Shown: piece after piece, positions 5,557 through 14,149 of the stretch
Numbering within the stretch: position 1 is the stretch's first letter
How the letters are laid out: each line of letters opens with the position of its first letter
DNA from: Tenacibaculum larymnensis
Lineage (GTDB): Bacteria; Bacteroidota; Bacteroidia; Flavobacteriales; Flavobacteriaceae
Reading direction: 5' to 3'
Length of the DNA: 64,000 bases
Assembly (NCBI RefSeq): GCF_028829235.1
Contig: NZ_JAIWJY010000004.1
Span: 310,001-374,000, forward strand
Notes under the pieces: generated by a model
What the model was told of the DNA's origin: nothing
The model's input: only the letters and a program-made list of their open reading frames with translations
Database searches by the model: none
Position numbers and translations under genes: made by a program

Positions 5557-7998
5557 TTAATACGCATCCACATCAATAATAAAGCGAATAGGTCTAAAAT
5601 CTTTGACTGCTTCAAAGGTGTTTTTAATTTTTTGTAGCTGCTCTTTGGTTTTTCCTAAAGATTGTTTGGGCGGAATTTTAATTACTAAATTCTTAATATA
5701 CTGGTTTCTAATACGAGAAACCGCAGGTGCTGTAGGTCCTAATACATTTTCATGAAACACATTTTGTAACGCTTTTGCTAACCAGTTAATACCATTATCT
5801 ACACGCGTGTAATCTTTGTGTTTTAAGGTAATTTTTATCAAGCGATAGTATGGCGGATAATGAAACTGCCAACGATCTTGCAACTGTTCTTTATACATTT
5901 CTGTATAATTATTGGTAGATACTTGCTGTAAAATTTGATGATATGGGTTGTAGGTTTGTATCGCCACATTTCCTTGTTTTTTAGTACGTCCTGCCCTACC
6001 CGATACTTGTACCATCAATTGAAAAGCACGCTCATGAGCTCTAAAATCAGGAAAGTTGAGCATAGAGTCCGCATTTAAGATTCCTACCAACGATACATTT
6101 TCAAAATCCAATCCTTTAGATAGCATTTGCGTTCCTACCAAAATATCAATTTCTTGCGCTTCAAAAGCCCCAATAATCTTTTGATACCCATATTTTCCTC
6201 GGGTGGTATCCAAGTCCATTCGTCCAATATTATAATTCGGAAATAGCTCTTTTAACTCGAGTTCTATTTGCTCCGTTCCGAAACCTTTGGTGTCTAAGGT
6301 AGCACTTCCACAAGCACCACAGCTATTCGGCATTGCACGTTGGTAATGACAGTAATGACATTTTAACTCCTTACGGAATTTATGATAGGTTAAACTCACA
6401 TCACAATTCGGACATTGAGGGGAAACACCACAAGTAGTACACTCTACAACAGGCGAAAATCCACGTCGGTTTTGAAATAAAATAACCTGTTCTTTTTCCT
6501 CCAACGCTTCCGTAATCATTTTTAATAAGCGATCAGAAAAATGACCATTCATTTCCTTTTTTCGATGCTTTTCTTTAATGTCTATCAACTCAATTTTAGG
6601 CAATTGAATGTTTCCGAAACGACGCGTTAATTCTATAAATCCGTATTTGTTTTGCTCTGCGTTGAAATAACTCTCTATTGATGGTGTTGCAGAGCCTAAC
6701 AATACTTTTGCTTGGTGTAAATGACCTAATACTACCGACGCATCACGCGCATTGTAACGTGGTGACGGTTCAAATTGCTTGTACGACGTTTCGTGCTCTT
6801 CATCCACTACAATCAACCCTAAGTTTGAAAATGGTAAAAACAACGAAGAACGCGCTCCTAAAATAACCTGTGCTTTCGGTTTATTTTCTAACACGTTATT
6901 CCATACCTCTACTCGTTCGTTCATCGAGTATTTTGAATGGAATACTGAAATAAAGTTTCCAAAATAGTTTTGTAAACGGGTAATAATTTGAGTTGTTAAT
7001 GCAATTTCTGGTAATAAAAACAGTACTTGTTTTCCTTCAGCAATCACTTCTTTAATCAGTTTTACATAAATTTCTGTTTTACCAGACCCTGTAACCCCGT
7101 GTAATAAACTCACTTGTTGTGTTTCAAAAGAAGTTTTTATTTGATTGAAAGCTTCTTGCTGAAATTCATTCAACTCTTTTATCTGATTCGTTTCTCCTTG
7201 ATAGTTAATTCGATCGGTTTGAATATGATAAAATTCAAAAATATCTTTCTCTACCAAGGCTTTTAAAACTGCGGAAGAAGCTCCCGACTGTTCTTCTAAA
7301 TCTTTTGCTTTTATCGGCTTTTTAGCTGCTGCTAACTGAAAATACGTCAATACAGCTTCTCGTTGCTTTTTAGCTCTTGAAAGTTCCTCTAAAAGCGTTT
7401 GTAGACCTTCATTTGAGGCATAATTGTTATGTAATCGAACATACTTAACCAGTTTAGGCTTATATGTTTCGTAAATTTCTTCTTTAATGTAAACCGCATT
7501 CTTTTCTATCAATCCGTTAATGATAGGAAGTACGGTTTTCTTTCCTAAAATATCAGCAACTTGATGAATGGTTAACTGTGAATGATGTTGTAAGGCTTCA
7601 AAAATTAAAAACTCTTCATCGGTTAGTATTGCTTCTTCTTCAAAGTTTTCATTTTTATAGATGATGGTTTCACTTTCTAGCAAAAATGCTGACGGTAAGG
7701 CTGCTCTGTATACATCGCCTAACGAACACATATAATAGCTTGAAATCCATTGCCAATGTTTTAGTTGCTGTTCCGTTATAATAGGCGTATCATCTAATAT
7801 TTGATGAATGTCTTTGGCTTCATATAATTCGGGTGCATTTTGGTGAATGTTAAACACCAATGCGGTATAAATTTTACTTTTTCCGAAGGAAACCGCTACA
7901 CGCATTCCTTTTTTTAAAAAAGATGCTTCTGCTTCGGTTACCGTATAGGTAAACGTTTTTTGCAACGGAATGGGTAATATGACGTCGATGAAATGGAT
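5557..7998 (-). CDS. priA: Primosomal protein N' (replication restart helicase PriA)
   Basis: A 3'-5' helicase that reloads the replisome at stalled forks. It shows Walker A GVTGSGKTE, the DEEH box in VVDEEHETSYKQ, GSATPSIE, and eight zinc-binding Cys in four CxxC pairs (CTTCGVSPQCPNC, CHYC, CGAC). The QMLSKGLDFE and QVSGRAGR helicase motifs are intact. The first usual start codon is TTG at 7965, but the frame stays open upstream and encodes IHFIDVILPIPL, which aligns with the family N-terminus M-hydrophobic-FxDVILPIPL. The codon where Met is expected is ATC at 7998-7996. I extend the gene to it because the promoter element at 8022-8029 also fits a start there. With a TTG start the protein would lose 11 conserved residues. 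Confidence 0.9.
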   Translation of the reverse strand: MHFIDVILPIPLQKTFTYTVTEAEASFLKKGMRVAVSFGKSKIYTALVFNIHQNAPELYEAKDIHQILDDTPIITEQQLKHWQWISSYYMCSLGDVYRAALPSAFLLESETIIYKNENFEEEAILTDEEFLIFEALQHHSQLTIHQVADILGKKTVLPIINGLIEKNAVYIKEEIYETYKPKLVKYVRLHNNYASNEGLQTLLEELSRAKKQREAVLTYFQLAAAKKPIKAKDLEEQSGASSAVLKALVEKDIFEFYHIQTDRINYQGETNQIKELNEFQQEAFNQIKTSFETQQVSLLHGVTGSGKTEIYVKLIKEVIAEGKQVLFLLPEIALTTQIITRLQNYFGNFISVFHSKYSMNERVEVWNNVLENKPKAQVILGARSSLFLPFSNLGLIVVDEEHETSYKQFEPSPRYNARDASVVLGHLHQAKVLLGSATPSIESYFNAEQNKYGFIELTRRFGNIQLPKIELIDIKEKHRKKEMNGHFSDRLLKMITEALEEKEQVILFQNRRGFSPVVECTTCGVSPQCPNCDVSLTYHKFRKELKCHYCHYQRAMPNSCGACGSATLDTKGFGTEQIELELKELFPNYNIGRMDLDTTRGKYGYQKIIGAFEAQEIDILVGTQMLSKGLDFENVSLVGILNADSMLNFPDFRAHERAFQLMVQVSGRAGRTKKQGNVAIQTYNPYHQILQQVSTNNYTEMYKEQLQDRWQFHYPPYYRLIKITLKHKDYTRVDNGINWLAKALQNVFHENVLGPTAPAVSRIRNQYIKNLVIKIPPKQSLGKTKEQLQKIKNTFEAVKDFRPIRFIIDVDAY

Positions 7999-8021
7999 AA
8001 AGCTTTCTTTTTAAATTAAAT

Positions 8022-8029
8022 CAAAACTA
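8022..8029 (-). promoter_or_regulatory. Bacteroidota -7 element for priA
   Basis: Reads TAGTTTTG on the minus strand (TAnnTTTG), with a TTTA about 19 bp further upstream as a weak -33 box. Transcription would start near 8015, so the 5' leader to the proposed ATC start is short and to TTG-7965 is about 50 nt. Confidence 0.45.
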
Positions 8030-8071
8030 CACAAAAATGAGTACATTGTAAACACCAAAGCTTCTATATTT

Positions 8072-8923
8072 ATGACTTCACTAGAATGGAAAAATAAGGG
8101 TGAATTTTACACCATTAATAATCAGCAAGTTTTCGTTATTGATGAAGGAAATGCTGATGAAACTCTTGTGATACTCCACGGATATCCTACTTCTTCTTTT
8201 GATTATTATAAAGCGCTCCCTTTTTTATCAAAAAAATACAGAGTGATTATTTACGATCATTTAGGGTTTGGTTTTTCTGATAAACCTTTAAACTATTCGT
8301 ATTCTTTAATTGAGCAGACTGATATAGCTTTACTTTTATGGAAAAAACTGGGTTTACATGAAGTTACGCTGCTAGCGCATGATTACGGTACTAGTATTGC
8401 CACCGAAATTATTGCTAGAAACAATATGAATCTGCTTCCTTTTTCTATTAAAGAATTGATTTTGTGCAATGGTAGCATGCATATTGAATTAGCCAAACTA
8501 CGAACTATTCAAAAGTTACTAAAGAATAAAATTACAGGAAAATGGGTTGCTAAATTGGCGAATCAACCTGTTTTCAATAGGAATATTCGCAAAATTTATG
8601 TTGATGCTTCTAAGGTTTCTCAGGAAGAGTTAAACGAAATGTGGTTTCAGTTAAACTATAATAACGGTCGAAATGTTATTCATTTATTGAGCAATTATAT
8701 TAATGAGCGATACTTTTTTTGGCATCGTTGGATTGGTGGATTGACACAAACACAAATTCCTACAAAAATAGTTTGGGCTACCCACGACCCTATTGCTGTA
8801 AAAGCTATTGGAGAGCAATTACACAAAGAAATTCCTAATAATGAATTACGATGGCTTGAAAACACAGGGCACTTCCCAATGTTAGAGAATGCTAAAGAAT
8901 GGAGTGATTTGGTATTACGTTAA
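8072..8923 (+). CDS. Alpha/beta hydrolase, MEST/haloalkane dehalogenase-like
   Basis: A 283-residue cytosolic alpha/beta hydrolase. The oxyanion strand is LHGYPTSSFDYYKAL, the nucleophile elbow is LAHDYGTS with Asp rather than Ser, and the catalytic His is in NTGHFPMLE near the C-terminus. An Asp nucleophile plus HGYPTSS is characteristic of the MEST/epoxide hydrolase/haloalkane dehalogenase group, and the block is closest to MEST-like proteins. Substrate is unknown. It is divergent from priA, with about 75 bp between the starts, and convergent with the VF530 gene. Confidence 0.85.
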   Translation: MTSLEWKNKGEFYTINNQQVFVIDEGNADETLVILHGYPTSSFDYYKALPFLSKKYRVIIYDHLGFGFSDKPLNYSYSLIEQTDIALLLWKKLGLHEVTLLAHDYGTSIATEIIARNNMNLLPFSIKELILCNGSMHIELAKLRTIQKLLKNKITGKWVAKLANQPVFNRNIRKIYVDASKVSQEELNEMWFQLNYNNGRNVIHLLSNYINERYFFWHRWIGGLTQTQIPTKIVWATHDPIAVKAIGEQLHKEIPNNELRWLENTGHFPMLENAKEWSDLVLR

Positions 8924-8926
8924 TGT

Positions 8927-9148
8927 TTAATAACCTAACATTTCTAGATACAGCTTTTCTACTTTAGCTCTTGCCCAAGGCGTTGTTCTTAAAAACTTTA
9001 AACTAGATTTATAGGTTGGGTTCTTTTTAAAAGCGTTTATATTCAATATTTCTCCCATTTCCTCCCAACCATACTCTAAGTATAATTCTTCTAACATGGT
9101 GGCTAATTTTATTCCGTGAAGCGGATTATTTGGCTGTTCTTGACTCAT
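8927..9148 (-). CDS. VF530 family DNA-binding protein
   Basis: A 73-residue protein matching the VF530 (DUF2132) family: [16 protein letters not shown] near the N-terminus, then [28 protein letters not shown] and [13 protein letters not shown]. The family has a helical fold proposed to bind DNA; the cellular role is not known. The start ATG lies only 4 nt after a TACCTTTG promoter element, which would give an almost leaderless message. Convergent with the upstream hydrolase, with 3 bp between the stops. Confidence 0.9.
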   Translation of the reverse strand: MSQEQPNNPLHGIKLATMLEELYLEYGWEEMGEILNINAFKKNPTYKSSLKFLRTTPWARAKVEKLYLEMLGY

Positions 9149-9152
9149 GCTA

Positions 9153-9160
9153 CAAAGGTA
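9153..9160 (-). promoter_or_regulatory. Bacteroidota -7 element for the VF530 gene
   Basis: TACCTTTG on the minus strand, ending 4 nt before the ATG, so the transcript would begin at or next to the start codon. Confidence 0.45.
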
Positions 9161-9166
9161 AATATT

Positions 9167-9712
9167 CTATTGTAGTAATTCGTCTAACAAAATTCTAATT
9201 TTATCACTATTCCAATCAGCAGCTCCTTTTTTGTCTACAACAATAGTTCCTTTTTTATCTATAATAAACGTCGCAGGAATTGAGTTGCTTACTAACTGTT
9301 CTGGTACTTTAGATAAAATATTATACGTTGGTAAGTCGTAGCCTTTATCTTTATAAAATGCTTTAATAGTCGTCCAATCTTCGTTACTTACAAATACAAA
9401 CTCAACCTTATCTTTATAATCATTATATAGCTTTTGAATACTTGGCATTTCTGCTATACATGGCGGGCACCAAGTTGCCCAAAAATTTACAAAAACAACT
9501 TTGTTCTTGGTGTCGTTAAAATCTATATTCGTAGTATTTAACCCTTTTAAATTCCAGTCGTAATCGTTTAATACTTCTCTTTTTTCTTCTGTAATAGTAG
9601 AAGGTGAAAATGAAACCAACCTAATAAAATATACTTTGGTTGGCGGATATAGTAATAAGCCTATAATAACGACAAATACAATGTTTGAGATTGTTTTTCT
9701 ATTGAATTTCAT
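9167..9712 (-). CDS. TlpA-like thiol-disulfide oxidoreductase
   Basis: A 181-residue membrane-anchored thioredoxin-fold protein. One transmembrane segment lies at about residues 8-23, followed by a periplasmic redoxin domain with FVNFWATWCPPC (Cys82 and Cys85) and the cis-Pro in SNSIPATFII. Such TlpA/ResA proteins reduce periplasmic disulfides, for example in cytochrome c maturation, but no partner gene is adjacent. It is transcribed in the same direction as the VF530 gene 18 bp downstream. Confidence 0.9.
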   Translation of the reverse strand: MKFNRKTISNIVFVVIIGLLLYPPTKVYFIRLVSFSPSTITEEKREVLNDYDWNLKGLNTTNIDFNDTKNKVVFVNFWATWCPPCIAEMPSIQKLYNDYKDKVEFVFVSNEDWTTIKAFYKDKGYDLPTYNILSKVPEQLVSNSIPATFIIDKKGTIVVDKKGAADWNSDKIRILLDELLQ

Positions 9713-9789
9713 TTAGTTTCTTTTAGGTTAAAGGTTGTTATCTGTCGTTATGAATATTATTGTATTACAAATTGTATATGTTTTCTTTA

Positions 9790-11421
9790 TCAATCTAAAT
9801 TAGGCAGTAAAAAATCATTTAAAATGCTTTTTTTAGCCATCATTTTCTCAATATTTTCGACGGTTCTTGGAGCTTCTGCTGATAGGTTTACAGGTCCGTT
9901 TTTTGTGATTAAAATATCATCTTCAATTCTAACTGCAATTCCCCACCATTTCTTATCACAAGGGCTTCCTTCTGGAATATAAATACCAGGTTCTACGGTA
10001 ATAACCATATTTTCTTTAAAAGCACCATATGTTCCTGGATCATGGACATCTAAGCCTATGTGATGAGAAGTACCATGTGGAAAATAGCTATGTTTTGCTG
10101 AAGGAGAACTAATAATACCCAAAGCTGCTAATCCTTCATTAATAATCTGTTTTGTTGCTTCTCCTGGCTTCCAAAATTGATTTCCAGGTTTACATACCTT
10201 GATTCCTGCGTCTTGTGCTTTTAAAACTAATTCGTAAATAGCTTTTTGTTCTGGAGAAAACTTACCGTTTGCTGGTATTGTTCTGGTTACGTCTGCTGTA
10301 TACCCTCTGTATTCAGCTCCTAAATCCATTAAAACTAGCTCATTTCCAAGTTTTGTTTTGTTATTTTCAATGTAATGTAAAACACACCCATTATTTCCTG
10401 CACCAACTATAGATGGGTAACCTTCATACTCTGCTCCATATTTTTTATACACAAACTCATGAACTCCTTGAATTTCTGTTTCAGACATGTGTGGTTTCAT
10501 AGCTTTCATCACTTCTACTTGTCCTATTGCCGAAATTCGTATCGCCTTAGTCAACAGTTTTAATTCTTCTGGTGTTTTCACTTCACGCATTTCAGCAAGC
10601 GCAGTAGATAAAAATTTAACATCTATATTAGACTCACTATTTTTTTGAAGTTTTATTTTTATTTTTTGTTTGAGTTCTCTTCTTAATCCATCATCTGTAG
10701 CACTTATATACTCTTTTATTATCGGGTCTTTTTTATACTCTGGATAATTCTCTAAGCTTTTAGATAGTTCTTTAGCCACTTCTTCTAACTTCGCATCTGG
10801 CACATTTGCTATAGCTTTATGAATATACCCTATATTTGGATCTTTAGCCTCCTCATTCTTATACCCAGACTGCTTTTTAAATGCTTTTACTAAATCGTAA
10901 ATTTCTCCTTTATCTCTTTCTGAGTTTCTATAATCGTCATTAAGTTTTAATATGTTTACATTATCAAAACTTTTAAAATTAATAGCATCTGTAACAAATT
11001 CTTCTGATGTTTTTGCCATCGCAAACCCTAATTCTTTTTTTGCTCCTTCTACTCCTAAACGTTTTCCATTCCACATTTCAAATCGAGGGTCTTTTTTAGG
11101 TACATATAATATTTCATTATAACTATTCCCTTTAGCGTCTTTTTGATTTTCAGAAAATAGTACCAAAACCGCATTGGGTTCTCTAAACCCTGTTAAATAG
11201 TAAAAGTTAGGATCTTGATGAAATACATAATCTACATCATTCGCTCTGTTTCGAGTTGGGTTTGAAAAAACAACTGCTACGGCATTTTTAGGCATTTTTG
11301 ATCGTAAAATTGCTCTTCGCTCTTTATGAAAATCAGCTGGTAAATAATCTGTTGGAACTTGTGCAGATACAACAACACATATATTTAGTAAGATAAGAGT
11401 AAATAATAGTTTTTTTAGCAT
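9790..11421 (-). CDS. Exported Xaa-Pro aminopeptidase (aminopeptidase P family)
   Basis: An M24B metallopeptidase with a signal peptide (MLKKLLFTLILLNICVVVSAQ) that removes N-terminal residues preceding proline. The dinuclear metal site is complete: MDLGAEYRGYTADVTR (two Asp), FPHGTSHHIGLDVHDPG (His), VEPGIYIPE (Glu) and VRIEDDIL (Glu). I start it at the ATG at 11421, since the 21 residues further upstream precede the signal peptide. At 543 residues it is longer than the usual ~430-460: a Lys/Glu-rich, helix-prone insert of about 90 residues lies between the creatinase N-domain and the pita-bread domain. Confidence 0.9.
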   Translation of the reverse strand: MLKKLLFTLILLNICVVVSAQVPTDYLPADFHKERRAILRSKMPKNAVAVVFSNPTRNRANDVDYVFHQDPNFYYLTGFREPNAVLVLFSENQKDAKGNSYNEILYVPKKDPRFEMWNGKRLGVEGAKKELGFAMAKTSEEFVTDAINFKSFDNVNILKLNDDYRNSERDKGEIYDLVKAFKKQSGYKNEEAKDPNIGYIHKAIANVPDAKLEEVAKELSKSLENYPEYKKDPIIKEYISATDDGLRRELKQKIKIKLQKNSESNIDVKFLSTALAEMREVKTPEELKLLTKAIRISAIGQVEVMKAMKPHMSETEIQGVHEFVYKKYGAEYEGYPSIVGAGNNGCVLHYIENNKTKLGNELVLMDLGAEYRGYTADVTRTIPANGKFSPEQKAIYELVLKAQDAGIKVCKPGNQFWKPGEATKQIINEGLAALGIISSPSAKHSYFPHGTSHHIGLDVHDPGTYGAFKENMVITVEPGIYIPEGSPCDKKWWGIAVRIEDDILITKNGPVNLSAEAPRTVENIEKMMAKKSILNDFLLPNLD

Positions 11422-11681
11422 CGTGATAAAATTTGTTACTCTCAAATTTAGTATTCTATGATAGAATAAGGAAAATATTAACAAACATTTAGGTAATATA
11501 CTCTTATAATATTACACAGATTCGCCTGTATTGTTTGCTAATTTTTCAATACTTTAGCATCACTTTTTTAAAACAAACAATACACAATAATGAAACCTAC
11601 ATAAATAAAATATACCCTATAATTGGTTGTTTTATTCATAAAAGGTTACATGCGTTAATAAAAACAATAAAAAACAAACAC

Positions 11682-12764
11682 ATGAAAAATACAGCTTTAT
11701 CACATGTACATGAAGCTTTAGGAGCTAAAATGGTTCCTTTTGCAGGTTATAACATGCCTGTACAATACGAAGGAGTAACTGCTGAACACGAAACTGTTAG
11801 AAAAGGAGTTGGTGTTTTTGATGTAAGTCATATGGGAGAGTTCTTTTTAAAAGGAGAAAATGCATTGGCTTTAATTCAAAAAATATCTTCTAACGACGCT
11901 TCTAAATTAGTTCCTGGAAAAGCACAATATAGCTGTATGCCTAATGCTGATGGAGGAATTGTAGATGATTTAATTATTTACATGATTGCTGAAAATGAGT
12001 ATATGTTAGTAGTAAATGCTTCTAATATTGAAAAAGATTGGAACTGGATTTCTCAACACAACGATTTAAACGTTGAGATGGAGAATCGTTCTGAAGAATG
12101 GTCGTTATTAGCTATTCAAGGTCCAAAAGCTGCGGAAGCTATGCAATCGTTAACTTCAGTAGATTTATCTACTATTAAATTCTATACTTTTGAAATTACT
12201 GATTTTGCTGGAATTCCGAATATAGTAGTTTCTGCTACTGGATATACTGGTTCTGGTGGATTTGAAGTATATGTAAAGAATGAAGATGTTGAGCAACTTT
12301 GGAATAAAGTTTTTGAAGCTGGTAAAGACTGGGGAATTAAGCCTATTGGTTTAGCTGCTCGTGATACCTTACGTTTAGAGATGGGATATTGTTTATATGG
12401 TAACGATATTGATGATACTACTTCTCCTTTAGAAGCTGGCTTAGGATGGATTACTAAGTTTACGAAAGACTTTGTTAATGCTGAGGCTTTAAAAGCTCAA
12501 AAAGAAGCGGGTGTTACTCGTAAATTGGTTGCTTTTGAGTTGACTGAGCGTGGTGTTCCTCGTCATGATTATGAAATTGTTGATGCTGATGGAAACAACA
12601 TTGGACGTGTTACCTCTGGTACTATGAGTCCGTCATTAGGAAAAGGAATTGGATTAGGATATGTTACTAAAGAAAACTCTAAAGTTGATAGTGATATTTT
12701 TATTCAAGTTCGTAAGAAACAAATTCCTGCTAAAGTAGTGAAGTTACCTTTTTATAAAAGTTAA
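11682..12764 (+). CDS. gcvT: Glycine cleavage system T protein (aminomethyltransferase)
   Basis: Transfers the methylene group from the aminomethyl-lipoyl H protein to tetrahydrofolate, releasing ammonia. The 360-residue protein opens [17 protein letters not shown] and has [14 protein letters not shown], the catalytic Asp in [24 protein letters not shown], and [21 protein letters not shown]. The frame runs 49 codons further upstream, but that stretch is unlike GcvT and low-complexity, so the ATG at 11682 is used. No gcvH or gcvP is adjacent, which is common in Flavobacteriaceae. Confidence 0.96.
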   Translation: MKNTALSHVHEALGAKMVPFAGYNMPVQYEGVTAEHETVRKGVGVFDVSHMGEFFLKGENALALIQKISSNDASKLVPGKAQYSCMPNADGGIVDDLIIYMIAENEYMLVVNASNIEKDWNWISQHNDLNVEMENRSEEWSLLAIQGPKAAEAMQSLTSVDLSTIKFYTFEITDFAGIPNIVVSATGYTGSGGFEVYVKNEDVEQLWNKVFEAGKDWGIKPIGLAARDTLRLEMGYCLYGNDIDDTTSPLEAGLGWITKFTKDFVNAEALKAQKEAGVTRKLVAFELTERGVPRHDYEIVDADGNNIGRVTSGTMSPSLGKGIGLGYVTKENSKVDSDIFIQVRKKQIPAKVVKLPFYKS

Positions 12765-12776
12765 AAATATATCTAA

Positions 12777-12806
12777 AAAAAAGCAGCTTTTTAAAAGCTG
12801 CTTTTT
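12777..12806 (+). terminator. Terminator after gcvT
   Basis: GCAGCTTTT (12783-12791) pairs with AAAAGCTGC (12793-12801) and is followed by TTTTT, with A's on the other side, so it could work in both directions. Confidence 0.8.
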
Positions 12807-12843
12807 ACCCCTTATTTAAATAATTTAATTTTCCCCAATAAAT

Positions 12844-12947
12844 TAAATTAAGTACTCGTTTGTTTGAGCACTCCAAATATCTACAACAAAAAAGCCTTTT
12901 CCACCTTTACTTCCTTGAATGATACCTTTTTGGATATGAGTGTGTTA
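12844..12947 (-). pseudogene. Possible decayed coding remnant
   Basis: On the minus strand, two frames joined by a one-base shift near 12898-12900 read stop-HTHIQKGIIQGSKGGK and then GFFVVDIWSAQTNEYLI-stop. The composition looks protein-like, but I recognise no family and there is no start codon. It lies between two convergent terminators. It may be a relic of a gene lost between gcvT and the exporter operon, or chance. Confidence 0.2.
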
Positions 12948-12966
12948 TATTATACCTTAAAAGTAA

Positions 12967-12992
12967 AAAGCAGCTCTTAAAAGAACTGCTTT
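12967..12992 (-). terminator. Terminator of the ABC exporter operon
   Basis: AAAGCAGcTCTT / AAGAaCTGCTTT, a 12-bp stem with one mismatch; read on the minus strand it is followed by CTTTTTAC. It sits just after the stop of the adaptor gene. Confidence 0.7.
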
Positions 12993-13020
12993 ACAACTAT
13001 TAATCAACTATTTAGATGTT

Positions 13021-14127
13021 TTAATCTTTCTTTTCATCATCTTTTGATGCTTTGTTCCAGATTTTAATTTCATCTTCAGTAGTTACACCTTCTAATACTT
13101 CAATGTTTACTCCGTCTGAAACTCCTAGTTTTAACTCACGCTTTTCAAATTCATCCTCTCCTTTCTTTACTTCTACATAAGGTTCTTCAGTTTTCTTATC
13201 AAAACGTAACAACGATTCTTTAATAGATAAAACACTGTCTTTTTTCTCTAAAACGATATCTGCATTGGCACTATAACCTGCCCTTACAAAATAGTTGTCA
13301 TCAAGACTTACATCTGCTTTAATTTTAAACTGTACTGCTCCGTTTTCTTCAGTTCCTTTTGGTGCAATAAAGTTTAATATTGCAGGAAACTTTTTGTTTT
13401 CAATAGCTCCTAATGAAACTTCTATGTTTGATCCTTTTACTAATTTTCCTACTTCTGATTCATCAACTTGCCCTTCAAAAATCATTTTTTCCATATCAGC
13501 AATAGTAGCAATAGTTGTACCTTCATTAAAGTTATTTGATTGAATAACTTGGTATCCTTTTTTTACAGGAATTTCTACAACCATACCTGATGTTGTTGCT
13601 CTGATATTTGTGTTTGCTCCGGCAGAACCTACTGATCCTTTTTTAATGATTTGATAATCATTTTGAGCATTTGTCAAATCATTTTTTGCTTGATTGTATG
13701 ATAATTGTGAGGCTTCAAACTCTTGACTAGAAATTACTCCTTTATCAAATAAACTTTTATTTCTATCGTATTGAGTTTTAGCATTATTTAATTGAATTTG
13801 TACTGAGTTTATTCTTCCTCTAGCACTTTGTAGCGATTGTTCGTTTGGTACAACTCTTACTGTAGCTAATAAATCTCCTGCTTTTACAATTGCTCCTTCT
13901 TCAACTACAATTTTGTCTATAATTCCTGCAATTTGAGGTTTTATTTCTACCTCTTCTAGAGGAACTACTTTCCCTGTAGCCACTGCCTTTTTTACAATTG
14001 TTGTTCTAAATGGTTTTTCTGTTTCATAGGTTACCACACTTTTTTGATTTTTCTTTCCTAACCAAATTAGGATGACTACAAATAATAGTGCTACTATTCC
14101 TAAGATAATTTTTGCTCTTTTGCTCAT
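13021..14127 (-). CDS. Periplasmic adaptor (membrane fusion) subunit of an ABC exporter, MacA/HlyD-like
   Basis: A 368-residue membrane fusion protein. An N-terminal membrane anchor (about residues 6-23, ILGIVALLFVVILIWLG) is followed by a lipoyl half-motif (GIIDKIVVEEGAIVKAGDLLA), an alpha-helical coiled-coil hairpin around residues 95-160, the second lipoyl half (TSGMVVEIPVKKGYQV), and a beta barrel. The C-terminus is highly charged and Lys-rich. It is the last gene of a four-gene operon after two permeases and an ATPase, which gives it the role of linking the inner-membrane pump to an outer-membrane channel. No TolC homologue is adjacent. Cargo is unknown. Confidence 0.9.
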   Translation of the reverse strand: MSKRAKIILGIVALLFVVILIWLGKKNQKSVVTYETEKPFRTTIVKKAVATGKVVPLEEVEIKPQIAGIIDKIVVEEGAIVKAGDLLATVRVVPNEQSLQSARGRINSVQIQLNNAKTQYDRNKSLFDKGVISSQEFEASQLSYNQAKNDLTNAQNDYQIIKKGSVGSAGANTNIRATTSGMVVEIPVKKGYQVIQSNNFNEGTTIATIADMEKMIFEGQVDESEVGKLVKGSNIEVSLGAIENKKFPAILNFIAPKGTEENGAVQFKIKADVSLDDNYFVRAGYSANADIVLEKKDSVLSIKESLLRFDKKTEEPYVEVKKGEDEFEKRELKLGVSDGVNIEVLEGVTTEDEIKIWNKASKDDEKKD

Positions 14128-14149
14128 GATTAATTGATTATTTCTTTTT

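Noticed and set aside
11535..11681. Longer GcvT starting at 11535
   Set aside because: The extra 49 residues are low-complexity and not found in GcvT; ATG 11682 starts the family sequence.
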